Assembly: GCF_000325705.1 (NCBI RefSeq)
Contig: NC_019904.1
Span: 5,439,501 to 5,503,500, forward strand
Direction of reading: 5' to 3'
Origin: Echinicola vietnamensis DSM 17526
GTDB taxonomy: Bacteria > Bacteroidota > Bacteroidia > Cytophagales > Cyclobacteriaceae
Length of the DNA stretch: 64,000 nucleotides
Shown here one piece after another: positions 43,518 to 52,600 of the stretch. A program made the translations under genes and the position numbers. The notes below the pieces were generated by a model, which was not told the origin of the DNA, made no database searches, and saw nothing but the letters and a program-made list of their open reading frames with translations. How positions within the stretch are numbered: position 1 is the stretch's first letter; each line of letters starts with the position of its first letter.

Positions 43518-43691
43518 CCCCTTTTTCTCTCTCGCCAAAAGATATCCCAGCGGTCATTCTTGGCATTCCAAAATCAGGACGTTTTTCCAAAAGATGGAAT
43601 GGTTCGTTATCAAAATCGCCCTGTACGCTACTTTAAACCTGTAAAATCCAATTGGCACACTACTCGCAAGTACGTCGTGAAAAAGTAAAGT

Positions 43692-44069
43692 ATGCAAGCG
43701 CTTCAGGAAAAAGGTGTTTTCATCGTGGACGAGGATCCCTTCTGGAAATCCATACTTTCACAAATGCTGTCGGACCTCGGTTTTGGAAACATCACCTGCT
43801 TCGACCATGAACAAAAGTGCTTGGATCATTTGTACCTGAATCCGGCGTTGGTATTCATCGACTATCAACTGGTGCGAACGAAAGGTTATGAAGAATTGGC
43901 AAAAACCAAAGCTGCCTTTCCTCACATCCAGATCATCTTATGCCTCGCCTCGGATGAATTGAAGGCGGCCTTTCAGGTAATGGAAACCGGATCATATGAC
44001 TATATTTTAAAAAACCATGTCACACCTTACGAAATAAATGAGATTCTAACCAGGTATATAAACCATTGA
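43692..44069 (+). CDS. Stand-alone receiver-domain protein
   Basis: 125 residues, one receiver: acidic pocket IVDEDPFW, phospho-Asp57 in LVFIDYQLVRTKGYEE, Ser87 in LCLASDEL, Lys107 in YDYILKNHVT. It is most similar in this window to the receiver of the sigma-54 activator (CLDHLYLNPALVFIDYQ against LLDHLFLKPDLVTLDFS), which suggests duplication. With no output domain, it may compete for phosphate or carry it between kinase and Hpt protein. It sits 174 bases after the Hpt protein. Confidence 0.85.
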   Translation: MQALQEKGVFIVDEDPFWKSILSQMLSDLGFGNITCFDHEQKCLDHLYLNPALVFIDYQLVRTKGYEELAKTKAAFPHIQIILCLASDELKAAFQVMETGSYDYILKNHVTPYEINEILTRYINH

Positions 44070-44963
44070 GGACTATATGTCAGGCTATCCATGTACATAA
44101 TGGCAAAACCAGGTGCTTTAAATAGATTATCTAACCATTACCCGTAAAGATTTCAAAGAGCCAAAGTTACCAAAGCCATACTAGTGAAACAATTTCTAAA
44201 ATATCATCCCGGATTTTGTCCGGTAAAAAGTGCTAAAACCACCAACACTTATTTAAAAAAATCCCTTCGATGTTAATTTCACCAACATCATGATCACCTT
44301 ACCATTCACACATCCTACCCGTAAGCGTGATCACCCTAGGTGCTCGGGCACTCCATGTGCTTGAGCACTTTTTCCCTAAAATGAATAGCGATAGGTTCCA
44401 GTTACTTTTTTGCAGCATATGAAACACCAAAGAAAACGCTGAACAGTATGTTGGCCTCCGGCAAACAACGCGTAGTTACCTGCGATAAACCGGAGACACC
44501 AATTTCATGGGCAGTTGTTCTCCCAATTGCCGGTCAAATTGTAATTGATGCATATCATAGCCCCTACAAATTATCATCAACTTAATCCGTAAACCACGGT
44601 ATAAAACCGATGAAACAAAAAATATTATTTTTTTAAAAATTATTTTTTGTTCTTTTTCATCTAATAAAACAAACGATTATTTAGGGTCAAGGTCAAGTCC
44701 TATCCATAATCCCTCCTACCCGCTCACAAATCACAACAACCTATTTAACAGCAAGTTATAAACACCTTAAACTAATAATTATTACCCCCTCACTTCTACT
44801 TAAACAAGTGTTTAATCTATTGTTTTCCCATAAAAACCACCTAAAAATACCATTTAGTTCAAGGACCAACTTCAAAAAAAGGTGTGACTTTTTAATAGTT
44901 CATGTGTCCTAATAATAAAGACTGAAACGAAAAGAAAGTATTAACCATTTAAATCAATTCGTC
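44070..44963. other. Long AT-rich intergenic region
   Basis: About 890 bases without a gene. Apart from a plus-strand terminator (44340-44373) and an imperfect CTCCGG...CCGGAG pair near 44455-44490, I see nothing. The last 350 bases are very AT-rich. Confidence 0.5.
44340..44373 (+). terminator. Terminator candidate after the receiver gene
   Basis: Nested stem GTGCTC-gg-GCAC-(5)-GTGC-tt-GAGCAC (44340-44368) followed by five T. It lies about 270 bases past the receiver stop. Confidence 0.6.
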
Positions 44964-45314
44964 ATGAACAACCTTGTTACTCAAAACTATAGTCATCCAC
45001 AGGAACCAGTATTCAGTTCCAACCCGATGCAAAATCTAAAATCATTAATAGAAAAGGGTGATCTTCATTTCCTTTCGGAATTCAACGAGATCTTCCCTGA
45101 TTTCATTTCAAAAATTAAAAGTGCCAGCTCCAAATTAAACGCAATGGACATCAAGTTCTGCGTGCTGCTTAAAATGGGGTTTACGACTAAAGAAATTGCC
45201 AGCGTGACCAAAAGCACCATCCGAGCGGTACAATCCAGAAAGTATCGTATCAGGAAACGTCTTGATGTACCCAATGACGAGGACCTTAATCTCTTCATGG
45301 TCACATTCTTTTAA
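44964..45314 (+). CDS. Small LuxR-type helix-turn-helix regulator
   Basis: 116 residues. The N-terminal half is short and unassigned (FLSEFNEIFPDFISKIKSAS). The C-terminal half is a LuxR-like helix-turn-helix, LNAMDIKFCVLLKMGFTTKE followed by TIRAVQSRKYRIRKRLDV. It matches the DNA-binding tail of the large Bacteroidota membrane-anchored regulators, here detached from any sensor. Its own terminator follows at 45375, so it is monocistronic. Targets unknown. Confidence 0.8.
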   Translation: MNNLVTQNYSHPQEPVFSSNPMQNLKSLIEKGDLHFLSEFNEIFPDFISKIKSASSKLNAMDIKFCVLLKMGFTTKEIASVTKSTIRAVQSRKYRIRKRLDVPNDEDLNLFMVTFF

Positions 45315-45789
45315 TGGTTAAAAAAGTCACGTAAGAAGGTTTTATCGAAAAGAACTACACATTAACTCTACACTTGACGGGATTCCATTTTTTGGAATTT
45401 CCGTCATTTTTTCACTCGAAGTCAACTATAGTCCTCCTTTACATGAAATTATCGCTACCGCTAGCTCCTCCATACATTTGTTCTGATAACTGCCACTGCA
45501 ATACGCCAATAGCTGGGAAAACCGCATGTTATTTCACATCCACATTAAGACTAGCCCCTAGATATATAACCCAACCACCTAAAAATATCAAAAATCAACC
45601 AAATTCAGACATATTATTAAATCCAATAGTAATTTCATCCATTAAAATAATTAAGTTTATATATAAGCGTAGTACCTCCTTATTGATCAATTTTGGAAAG
45701 AAAGTGGTGAATCACTTTCCATGTGCACATAGGGGTAACTTCTGCATGTTTAATGGGGCCTTGTTTTAAAATCTATAAGGGAAGGTTTG
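45315..45789. other. Intergenic region before the ECF sigma operon
   Basis: Holds a terminator (45375-45412) and, near the sigma gene, the inverted repeat AAAGTG-GTGAAT-CACTTT (45701-45718), which could be an operator. A plus-strand frame at 45374-45769 runs through the terminator and looks spurious. Confidence 0.5.
45375..45412 (+). terminator. Terminator of the small LuxR-type regulator
   Basis: TGACGG-G-ATTCCA-(5)-TGGAAT-TT-CCGTCA (45375-45406) followed by six T, 60 bases past the stop. Confidence 0.88.
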
Positions 45790-46380
45790 ATGACTATCTC
45801 AAAAGGAAAAGCGGATCAGGAACTAGACTACACAAGTCTTGAGGACATCCAGCTCATAGAGCAGGTGGTCAAAAACAATGACTCAAAGTTATTTGGTATC
45901 CTCTACGACCGATACTCCAACATTGTCTACAACAAGTGCCTGAGCTTTGTAAAGAGCAAGGACGAAGCCCAGGATTTGACACACGACATATTTATCAAGC
46001 TGTTTTTCCAGCTTAAAAAGTTTAAGGGAGACGCTAAATTCTCCACTTGGCTCTATTCCTTTACTTATAATTTCTGCGTAAACTACGTTCAGCGTAAATA
46101 CCAGAAAAAGAAAGAGACATTTCAGCGCTTGGATGATTTACAACATCACCCTTATGAAGAAATCGATGATAGTGAAATTTATAAAATGCAAGCTGAACGC
46201 TTACAGCGATCCCTTCAGTCCCTGGATCCCAACGATAAAATGGTCCTGTTGATGAAGTATATGGATGGGATGTCCCATAAAGAAATCCAACAATCCATAG
46301 GAGTAGGAGAATCAGCGGTAAAGATGAGAATCAACCGTGCCAAACAGCGATTATTGGATATTTATAAAAATATTGACTGA
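45790..46380 (+). CDS. ECF sigma factor (SigX-like context)
   Basis: 196 residues from ATG 45790 (the TTG just before it is unlikely; GAAGG upstream could be a ribosome site). Region 2: SKLFGILYDRYSNIVYNKCL, DEAQDLTHDIFIKLFFQLKK, KFSTWLYSFTYNFCVNYVQR. Region 4: LDPNDKMVLLMKYMDGMSHK, QQSIGVGESAVKMRINRAKQ. It differs from the FecR-linked sigma factor in this window. The stop overlaps the ATG of a 60-residue protein, followed by an MscS-type channel. In Pseudomonas, sigX lies beside the small cfrX and the MscS-like cmpX, so an envelope-tension-responsive sigma factor is a reasonable inference. Confidence 0.9.
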   Translation: MTISKGKADQELDYTSLEDIQLIEQVVKNNDSKLFGILYDRYSNIVYNKCLSFVKSKDEAQDLTHDIFIKLFFQLKKFKGDAKFSTWLYSFTYNFCVNYVQRKYQKKKETFQRLDDLQHHPYEEIDDSEIYKMQAERLQRSLQSLDPNDKMVLLMKYMDGMSHKEIQQSIGVGESAVKMRINRAKQRLLDIYKNID

Positions 46381-46562
46381 TGAATAATCCTTTTAAAGAA
46401 ATAATCAGTGACGAAAAATTACCGGAATATATCCGCCAAAAGGTAATTGACGATATCAACCTGATAAAATTATCCATTGATATGGCTGACCTATTTATGG
46501 TCAAGAGCCCAGGTGTCTTGGGGACACTATTCGATGACAAAAATAAAAATCCTGATAAATAA
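46380..46562 (+). CDS. 60-residue protein between sigma factor and channel (CfrX-like position)
   Basis: 60 residues with no signal peptide or membrane helix: NNPFKEIISDEKLPEYIRQK, then VIDDINLIKLSIDMADLFMV and KSPGVLGTLFDD. Its ATG shares a base with the sigma stop (TGATG), so the two are translationally coupled. The size and place match CfrX, the small protein between SigX and CmpX in Pseudomonas; sequence homology is not proven here. It may act as an anti-sigma or linker protein. Confidence 0.75.
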   Translation: MNNPFKEIISDEKLPEYIRQKVIDDINLIKLSIDMADLFMVKSPGVLGTLFDDKNKNPDK

Positions 46563-46578
46563 ATTTACAATTGCTATT

Positions 46579-47406
46579 ATGAAAGATGTTTTCGACAATA
46601 CAGACTGGAGTTTTTACTTGGTAGATAACACGCTCAAGCAAATTGGTGACTTTTTACCCCGGTTGTTTGTGTTTATTGTGCTGTTGGTAATGGCATGGTT
46701 GATCATGCGTGGTTTGCTTTTTTTAATTAAGAAACTGCTCAAGTTATCCAAAATAGACGACTTGGCAGAAAACCTTAGCGAAAGTGATCTGTTTAACCAT
46801 ATCAAAATCAAACCTTCGGCCATTATTATGGCCTTTGCCAAATTCTTTTTTGTACTCCTGATCATTATTTTCGGTGCCGATTTCCTGCAGTTACATGCTG
46901 TATCGGACGAAATCAGTAAATTTCTTGGATATATCCCCCAAGTTTTTGTGGCCATTATCCTTTTTGTATTGGGTGTGTACCTGTCCATTGTGGTCAAAAA
47001 GTTCATCAGGGAGTTACTCCGATCGTTTGGATGGTCTGGCGCATCGGTTATTTCCAATATTGTCAGCTATATTATCCTGATCATTGTCAGTATAACCGCC
47101 CTTAGTCAAGCGGGAATCAACACCCATGTCATCACAGACAATCTTTCCCTGGTATTGGGAGCATTTCTTGCTTGTTTTGCCTTGGCTATCGGATTGGGTT
47201 CTAGAGAGGTTGTATTGCGAATTCTTTACAGTTTTTATTCTAAAAAGAATTACCAAATCGGTCAAGTGATCAAATTTGATAACATCGAAGGGGAAATCCT
47301 GGCCATCGACAATATTTCTATCACACTTAAAACCGATAGCGGAAAGATGATTGTCCCGATTAAGGATCTCGTGGATACCAAAGTAAAAATTCTGAGCAAT
47401 GAATAA
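46579..47406 (+). CDS. MscS-type mechanosensitive channel (CmpX-like)
   Basis: 275 residues from ATG 46579; the longer frame back to 46477 only overlaps the small gene. About five membrane helices: FLPRLFVFIVLLVMAWLIMR, IIMAFAKFFFVLLIIIFGAD, IPQVFVAIILFVLGVYLSIV, SNIVSYIILIIVSITALSQA and VLGAFLACFALAIGLGSREV. These match TM-helix-repeat proteins of the CmpX type. A short MscS-like beta domain follows (IGQVIKFDNIEGEILAIDN, SITLKTDSGKMIVPIKDL). It lies 16 bases after the small gene and would sense membrane tension. Confidence 0.85.
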   Translation: MKDVFDNTDWSFYLVDNTLKQIGDFLPRLFVFIVLLVMAWLIMRGLLFLIKKLLKLSKIDDLAENLSESDLFNHIKIKPSAIIMAFAKFFFVLLIIIFGADFLQLHAVSDEISKFLGYIPQVFVAIILFVLGVYLSIVVKKFIRELLRSFGWSGASVISNIVSYIILIIVSITALSQAGINTHVITDNLSLVLGAFLACFALAIGLGSREVVLRILYSFYSKKNYQIGQVIKFDNIEGEILAIDNISITLKTDSGKMIVPIKDLVDTKVKILSNE

Positions 47407-47414
47407 GAAAAATG

Positions 47415-47554
47415 CTGTCTCATAAGTTAAAGTTGGCGATGATCCCATTCACATAATTGAATGACACTTCATTGGAACTTGTTGGCCGCATAACCTAAGC
47501 TGCAACTAACTTCCCTATGGAACCTTGGATCGGTCAGTTTTAATGATGAGACAG
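47415..47554. repeat. Element with CTGTCTCAT terminal inverted repeats
   Basis: CTGTCTCAT (47415-47423) and ATGAGACAG (47546-47554) form perfect ends, and the right end runs into eight T (47555-47562). The ends share GCTGTCTCA with the element at 14670-14814, and the length is similar (140 against 145), but the inside is different. It lies between convergent genes and ends six bases before the degenerate receiver's stop. Confidence 0.65.
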
Positions 47555-47560
47555 TTTTTT

Positions 47561-47884
47561 TTACACCATGATATAGTTAACCCTTTCCTTGCTCAATAAT
47601 TCATCCTCAAATTCCTCTCCTGTCTTCACAAGCAAAATTATACTGGCTTTGGGAAACTGCGCAATCACGTAGTTAAGTATTTTTACGGTTTCTTTATATA
47701 AACCAAGCATCACAATGTCCGGTGCCGGGGTACACGCTTTTAGTTTTTGTCCCACCTTTACGAAAGTATTGCTGTTTCCAAGGCAGGTAAACTTATGGCG
47801 GCTCAGGCTTAGCTGAATCTTTGTCAACACCTCCGGATCATTTTCGATAATATAGTAGCCACAGCCCTCATTTAAATCATTCAT
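47561..47884 (-). CDS. Degenerate, shortened receiver-like protein
   Basis: 107 residues with the strand/helix pattern of a receiver: YYIIENDPEVLTKIQLSL, FTCLGNSNTF, APDIVMLGLYKET, KASIILLVKTGEE, RVNYIMV. The phosphoacceptor Asp is missing (the PDIVMLGL strand has Leu-Gly there), and the chain stops right after the fifth strand, before the Lys loop and last helix. The stop is six bases from the inverted-repeat element, so insertion of that element may have cut the gene. It may still be a phosphorylation-independent receiver, or a decaying gene. Confidence 0.6.
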   Translation of the reverse strand: MNDLNEGCGYYIIENDPEVLTKIQLSLSRHKFTCLGNSNTFVKVGQKLKACTPAPDIVMLGLYKETVKILNYVIAQFPKASIILLVKTGEEFEDELLSKERVNYIMV

Positions 47885-48383
47885 AACAAGTCATTTTCTG
47901 TAAAGATTAATTTTCAAACCTGAAATATGCATTAGCTAATCCACGCCACTGCGCACAAGGATTCCGGCCAAAAGCTATTTTAAAATCGGTCACTCATTTT
48001 GCTTTAGCCCTGGCTAACCATCTGGGTGACATTATCGCTCCCTACTGATCAATTTGCTTATCGTATTGGCACTTTCTCATAGTAGGCGGAGCAGCCTATC
48101 ATGATTCCTAATGCACCATCGGGTTTAAAGAAAAATAATTACGAAACAACAACCAACATTAGCCCTACGCACATGTACGCAAAGGTTTAAAAAGCTAAAA
48201 CTTACGCTTTCGCACGTTGCCCGACGTGCCTACCTCCTGTAGCCTCAAATGAGGGATTCGATAATCCCATTTAACTTTTCATCTCCAAACAATTTACCTA
48301 TCATAAGACTTCCTTTATCCAAGCCTCTTTAAACCCTTTCCGCTGATAACTGTCCAATTCTGCCCTTGCTACAACAGCATTGG
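47885..48383. other. Intergenic region
   Basis: About 500 bases with no gene, repeat or strong hairpin that I can support. Confidence 0.5.
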
Positions 48384-48977
48384 TTAGGTACCTAAGAAAC
48401 CATAATAACAGCCAGTTCGCTCTTCATAAAAACATCCTGCCGTCGACCTGTCCTCTTCAGTTAGATTTGACAAATATTGTGTGGCATTTTCTTCCTGGGA
48501 AAACACCCCTGAAATAATATAATGGCTGGATTCAAATGACGGTTCTTGCTGAGAGAGCGTGGTTTTCTCGGACGGTTTAGCCTGGTCACCTCCGTTCATT
48601 TTAAAGGTAATTTCCGTCCTCCTGTTCAATTGATGGTCTTTTTCAGTACAAGAGGCATCGCTGCAGTCATGCACCGGCCTGGTCCTACAATACCAATTTT
48701 AGCTGATCTTTCCCTCCTCGATCCCTTGGTTTAGCAAGAAATCTTTCACTACTTTAACCCCTCGAATATCCGTATGGCCGACCACTTCAATTGTGAACTC
48801 ATCATGTACCTGAAGAAGGATCGCTATCTTATCGAGGTCATGGACACTTTTTGGCCTTAACGAAGCCTTGTCAAAATCAAAATAAACAACAGTAGTCTCC
48901 CCCCCCAAAAAAATCAGGTTGGGAACAGGGATCTTCAAATTCGCTCGGCAATTCGCAGTCATGCTATATTCGATCAA
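48384..48977 (-). pseudogene. Decayed OmpA-SPOR family gene
   Basis: One frame encodes the OmpA core (VYFDFDKASLRPKSVHDLDK, EFTIEVVGHTDIRG, VVKDFLLNQGIEEGKIS), then an in-frame TAA (about 48701), and continues in the same frame with the C-terminal part (RPVHDCSDASCTEKDHQLNR, RTEITF). A SPOR-like segment follows (SSHYIISGVFSQEENATQYL). The stretch between GHTDIRG and VVKDF lacks about ten residues normal in OmpA domains, and the N-terminal part is missing (an in-frame stop lies at 49023-49025). A nonsense mutation plus deletions make it a likely pseudogene of the peptidoglycan-binding lipoproteins common in this phylum. Confidence 0.75.
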
Positions 48978-49848
48978 ACAATTTCCAATTCTTCTTGATG
49001 ATAACGGACAGCCACCATGGATTTATCGCTATGGTAAATTCCACCAAGCTTCGGCAGCTGACATCCTCAGGATATTGACCAATCTGCTGATTTCCAGAAA
49101 ACCCTAGAGAATACCACTATGGCCCCTGTTGTCATTTTTCACCTAATCCCAGCAAAACTAGACCAGTCCAAAAGACCTAGACCTGATATACATCTCGCTA
49201 AAAGCTGATATTTATCAGCTTTTTTTTTGAAAAGAACAATTGAATCACACTATGTTGGCTCGTTTTCAAATCGTTAAATGTTGTTCAGACGACTTGTATA
49301 TACCTTTGCCCCGATAAATGAAAATCTCATGTTCGGAGACAGCAGGCATCAATAAAATCGATCACCGTAACACCAAAAACTTCATCATCATTTCCATCGC
49401 CTTCAACCTTGAAAAAACACCCCTACTAAGAATTGATTTTCAAAACCTTAAATCAAAAACATTTACAAAAAACCAACATTCATTATGCTTTTTCTTGACT
49501 TTATTTCAGTAATTAAGTCATACGTAAAATTTGTATATTATAATATTTACTATATTTAAGTATTTTTTTATAATATTACATCCGTATACAAACTTATAAT
49601 AACCTAAAGTTACTTTAAATTACATTTTTCATAGTATTTATACCAAAAATAAGTAAATTTTATTTTACACATCACCAGACCTAAAAACATCAAACACATC
49701 TTCGCTATAGGATGCATTTCCTTTTCAATTAATGGGACATGCATTCCACCTTAAAAAACAGCTCAAAAACCGGTTTAATCCACCCACGATCACCACAAGT
49801 TCAAATCTCTTTTGTAGCTTTATTCTTAGTCAACCAAACCAACCCCTC
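48978..49848. other. AT-rich region upstream of the aminotransferase
   Basis: No supported gene. A 62-codon plus-strand frame (48919-49107) followed by a strong plus-strand terminator at 49201 might be a gene remnant. 49520-49680 is very AT-rich, with TATA-like runs. Confidence 0.45.
49201..49228 (+). terminator. Rho-independent terminator without an obvious gene
   Basis: AAAGCTGAT-(4)-ATCAGCTTT (49201-49222) with T run to 49228. No intact plus-strand gene lies upstream, so it may be left over from a lost gene. Confidence 0.75.
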
Positions 49849-51177
49849 ATGAATCCTACCGATACCATTTCCGACCGGGCAAAAGCCATCATGGAAAGCC
49901 CCATGCGGGCAGACTTGGAGGTATACTTTGATGCTTTGGAAAACCTGTACCATCCCAGTAAAAATCCCCAGGGAGCCTTCCCCCTAAACATGGCAGAAAA
50001 CACCTTGGGCTGGAACCTGCTGAAGTCCAAAATCCAGCAGATCCAAGAAAACGAAATCGTTCCAGACTGGGCATCCAAGTACGGCAACACGCTCGGAGTG
50101 GATTCCTTTCGGGAAACCGTGGCTCAGTTCCTGTCCACGTTTCTGATAGGCTGCCCCATCCAGCAGGAGCATTTGGCGTTTTCATCGGGATTGACTTCGG
50201 TCATAGATCTCAGCGTATTTTTACTGGCAAACGAAGGCGACACGGCCGTTTTCCCAGCACCTGCCTATCCCGTCTATAAAAATGACATAGGGGCCATTCC
50301 GGGCATAAAGCGCTTTGACCTGCAGACCCATGACACGATCGATGAACTGTCCGCTGGTATTCCACTTGATGAAAAGTCCCTTCGCCAAGCGCTCAAAACG
50401 CTAGAGGAATCGGGAGAGCGGTTCAAAATCCTGGTCCTCACCCATCCTGACAACCCCACTGGAGCTGTTTATTCGGATAAGCAACTCACACTCATTGCTG
50501 ATTGGTGCATCGACCATCGCATCCACTTGGTGGTCAATGAGATCTATGGATGCTCACTGATCGACACTAACCATCCGGCCATTGCCGGTGACTACCCAGC
50601 ACAGGTTTCCTTCAGGTCTTTCGGCAACATCATGGCCGCATACAAAAGCCCCTACCTCCACCTCTGGTATTCTTTTTCCAAGGATTTTGGCATATCAGGA
50701 TTCCGGGTAGGATTGGTACACTCATATAACGAAGCGTTCCTTAATGCCTATGCCAACGCCAACCTGACCCATTCGGTCTCCAATTATACCCAATGGATAT
50801 TGCAGTGCCTTTTGGAAGATCATGATTTTATTGCCGATTACCTTCGGCAATATCAAAAGGAGCTGACTGCATGCTATGTGATGGTAGTGGAATTACTCAA
50901 AAAGCACCAAATTCCTTATGTTCCTTCCCGAGGGAGCTTATTTGTTTGGATCGATCTTTCAGACTGGCTTGAGGAAAACACGGATATCGGTCAGGAGGCA
51001 TTATGGCTGGACATCTATCATGCTACCGGGGTGCTGCTCACCCCCGGGGAAGGCTTTGGTCACCGGCAGAAGGGCCATTTCCGCTTGGTCATTTCCTACC
51101 ATATCCCTTCGCACCTGAGGGTGGCCCTCCAGCGCCTGGATGATTATCTGCAAAAAACAGTCCGAACTAAGGATTGA
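49849..51177 (+). CDS. PLP-dependent class I/II aminotransferase (ACC-synthase-like)
   Basis: 442 residues from ATG 49849. Fold-type I features: LAFSSGLTSVIDLSVFLLAN, PAPAYPVYKNDIGAIPG, LVLTHPDNPTGAVYSDKQL, HLVVNEIYGCSL and the PLP-binding Lys in WYSFSKDFGISGFRVGLVHS (SKDFG). The C-terminal SRGSLFVWIDLSDWL and GFGHRQKGHFRLVIS resemble 1-aminocyclopropane-1-carboxylate synthase relatives. The substrate is unknown. The earlier start at 49732 adds 39 low-quality residues and is not favoured. Its 3' end overlaps the convergent BatD gene by 11 bases. Confidence 0.88.
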   Translation: MNPTDTISDRAKAIMESPMRADLEVYFDALENLYHPSKNPQGAFPLNMAENTLGWNLLKSKIQQIQENEIVPDWASKYGNTLGVDSFRETVAQFLSTFLIGCPIQQEHLAFSSGLTSVIDLSVFLLANEGDTAVFPAPAYPVYKNDIGAIPGIKRFDLQTHDTIDELSAGIPLDEKSLRQALKTLEESGERFKILVLTHPDNPTGAVYSDKQLTLIADWCIDHRIHLVVNEIYGCSLIDTNHPAIAGDYPAQVSFRSFGNIMAAYKSPYLHLWYSFSKDFGISGFRVGLVHSYNEAFLNAYANANLTHSVSNYTQWILQCLLEDHDFIADYLRQYQKELTACYVMVVELLKKHQIPYVPSRGSLFVWIDLSDWLEENTDIGQEALWLDIYHATGVLLTPGEGFGHRQKGHFRLVISYHIPSHLRVALQRLDDYLQKTVRTKD

Positions 51178-52600
51178 TCCATCCACTCTTTTCCGCAGTG
51201 GAAGGCATTACCCTAGCCGCCTCAAAGTACCTTTTCCGGGCAGCACTGACGGTATCGACAAAATGTTCTCCCAAGCGTTGGTCCTTAGAGGATTTTGTGG
51301 ACAATCTGCTGACCTGGTCCTGGAAGTCCTGATCTCCCCACCGCTCTGCAAAAAATGCCAATGTCGGTTCCTCTAGCCCCAATCGGTCGATCCAGCGGTA
51401 AAGGGCTCGCATGACCGCTTGGCCATCATTTCCCTTAGCCGCCTGCTTGAATTGCTTGAAGAAATAAGGCTCGGACCTTAGATAAGCCTGTCGCTTTGCT
51501 TGGTAGCCCTTGACCAAACGCGGCACATATTTCAGCATAAAAAACAACAGCAGCACCACCAAAGCCAAAATGATGGCCAACTGCTCAGGACTCAAGCCCA
51601 AAAATGTCAACGGCACCTTCTCCGCTTCGGCGGTCACCTCCGCCTGCTGCACCGCCATCAAGGAGTCCTTTAAGGTTTCCAGCATTCCCAAATTGGGATT
51701 GGGCTTTACCTCTACCTGAACAGCCGGCAGGGTCCGTTTATAAAGCTGCTGACGGTATGGATTCCACCAGGTAAACACCATTTCGGGAATCTCCACCGTT
51801 CCTTCTTTTTCAAAAAGATAGCGCGTCATATCGCTCCTGACTGCTCCAATGGCCGTTTTGGAACGAATATTTTCAATGTCGCTTCTGCCGGGATATTGGC
51901 TGACCCCTGGCAGGCTGTCCCACTTTACCGGCGGGATCAGCTGCGGAACCGTATTGTCCGCATTTCGGATGATCGTCCGCTGGATCACATCGCCGACTTT
52001 GACATCGGTTAGCTTCCCTCCCCATTCCTGACGGACACTCAGGCCGTTGGCCACCAGCCAACCTTCCACATCAAAACCGGGAGGAGCCGGCCTCACCTTG
52101 ATCACCTGTTCTTTGGTGCTCACGACATGTGAATTTCCCTTGTAACCGCCTTCTGCCGGTGATTCCACCGTAATGTCAATGGAGGGGATGGTGATATCCT
52201 TATTGGCAAATGGAAAAACATTGTAGATCATTTCCACTCCGGAAAAGGTCTTGCCGTTTCTGGAAGTACTGGTACTGATATTGCGAAAAAACACTGTATA
52301 GGCACCGTTGACCTTGATATTACCGGGATCCACCCCTTTGGTAAACCAAGTGGACGTGTATACGCGAACCGTCACCTCCACCGGCTCACCCACATACGCC
52401 GTGCGCTTGTTAAGCTGCACCTCACTCCACAGGGTCTGCGCCGAAACGGGCAGTACCCAAGCGGAAAACAACCACAACCCCACGAGCAAGCTCCTGAGCA
52501 AAACCAAGCCATACCCGTTTCGGTCCAGTGCCGCTCTGTCTTTTTGTGGGGCAATGACAGCTCCCTTCATAGGTGTATACCGGTTACCAGGCTTTTTCAT
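51167..52600 (-). CDS. batD: BatD family protein
   Basis: 477 residues. After a signal region (LVGLWLFSAWVLPVSAQ; start at 52600 or 52570) comes the BatD oxygen-tolerance domain: VQLNKRTAYVGEPVEVTVRV, GVEMIYNVFPFANKDITIPS, GDVIQRTIIRNADN and FEKEGTVEIPEMVFTWWNP. One membrane helix (LAIILALVVLLLFFMLKYVP, near 345) precedes a cytoplasmic tail. Bat proteins form an inner-membrane/periplasmic complex with VWA proteins and MoxR. Last gene of the operon, overlapping the BatB/C gene by 17 bases. Confidence 0.88.
   Translation of the reverse strand: MKKPGNRYTPMKGAVIAPQKDRAALDRNGYGLVLLRSLLVGLWLFSAWVLPVSAQTLWSEVQLNKRTAYVGEPVEVTVRVYTSTWFTKGVDPGNIKVNGAYTVFFRNISTSTSRNGKTFSGVEMIYNVFPFANKDITIPSIDITVESPAEGGYKGNSHVVSTKEQVIKVRPAPPGFDVEGWLVANGLSVRQEWGGKLTDVKVGDVIQRTIIRNADNTVPQLIPPVKWDSLPGVSQYPGRSDIENIRSKTAIGAVRSDMTRYLFEKEGTVEIPEMVFTWWNPYRQQLYKRTLPAVQVEVKPNPNLGMLETLKDSLMAVQQAEVTAEAEKVPLTFLGLSPEQLAIILALVVLLLFFMLKYVPRLVKGYQAKRQAYLRSEPYFFKQFKQAAKGNDGQAVMRALYRWIDRLGLEEPTLAFFAERWGDQDFQDQVSRLSTKSSKDQRLGEHFVDTVSAARKRYFEAARVMPSTAEKSGWINP

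Noticed and set aside
45374..45769. 131-codon plus-strand frame
   Set aside because: It begins in a strong terminator hairpin and has no recognisable pattern.
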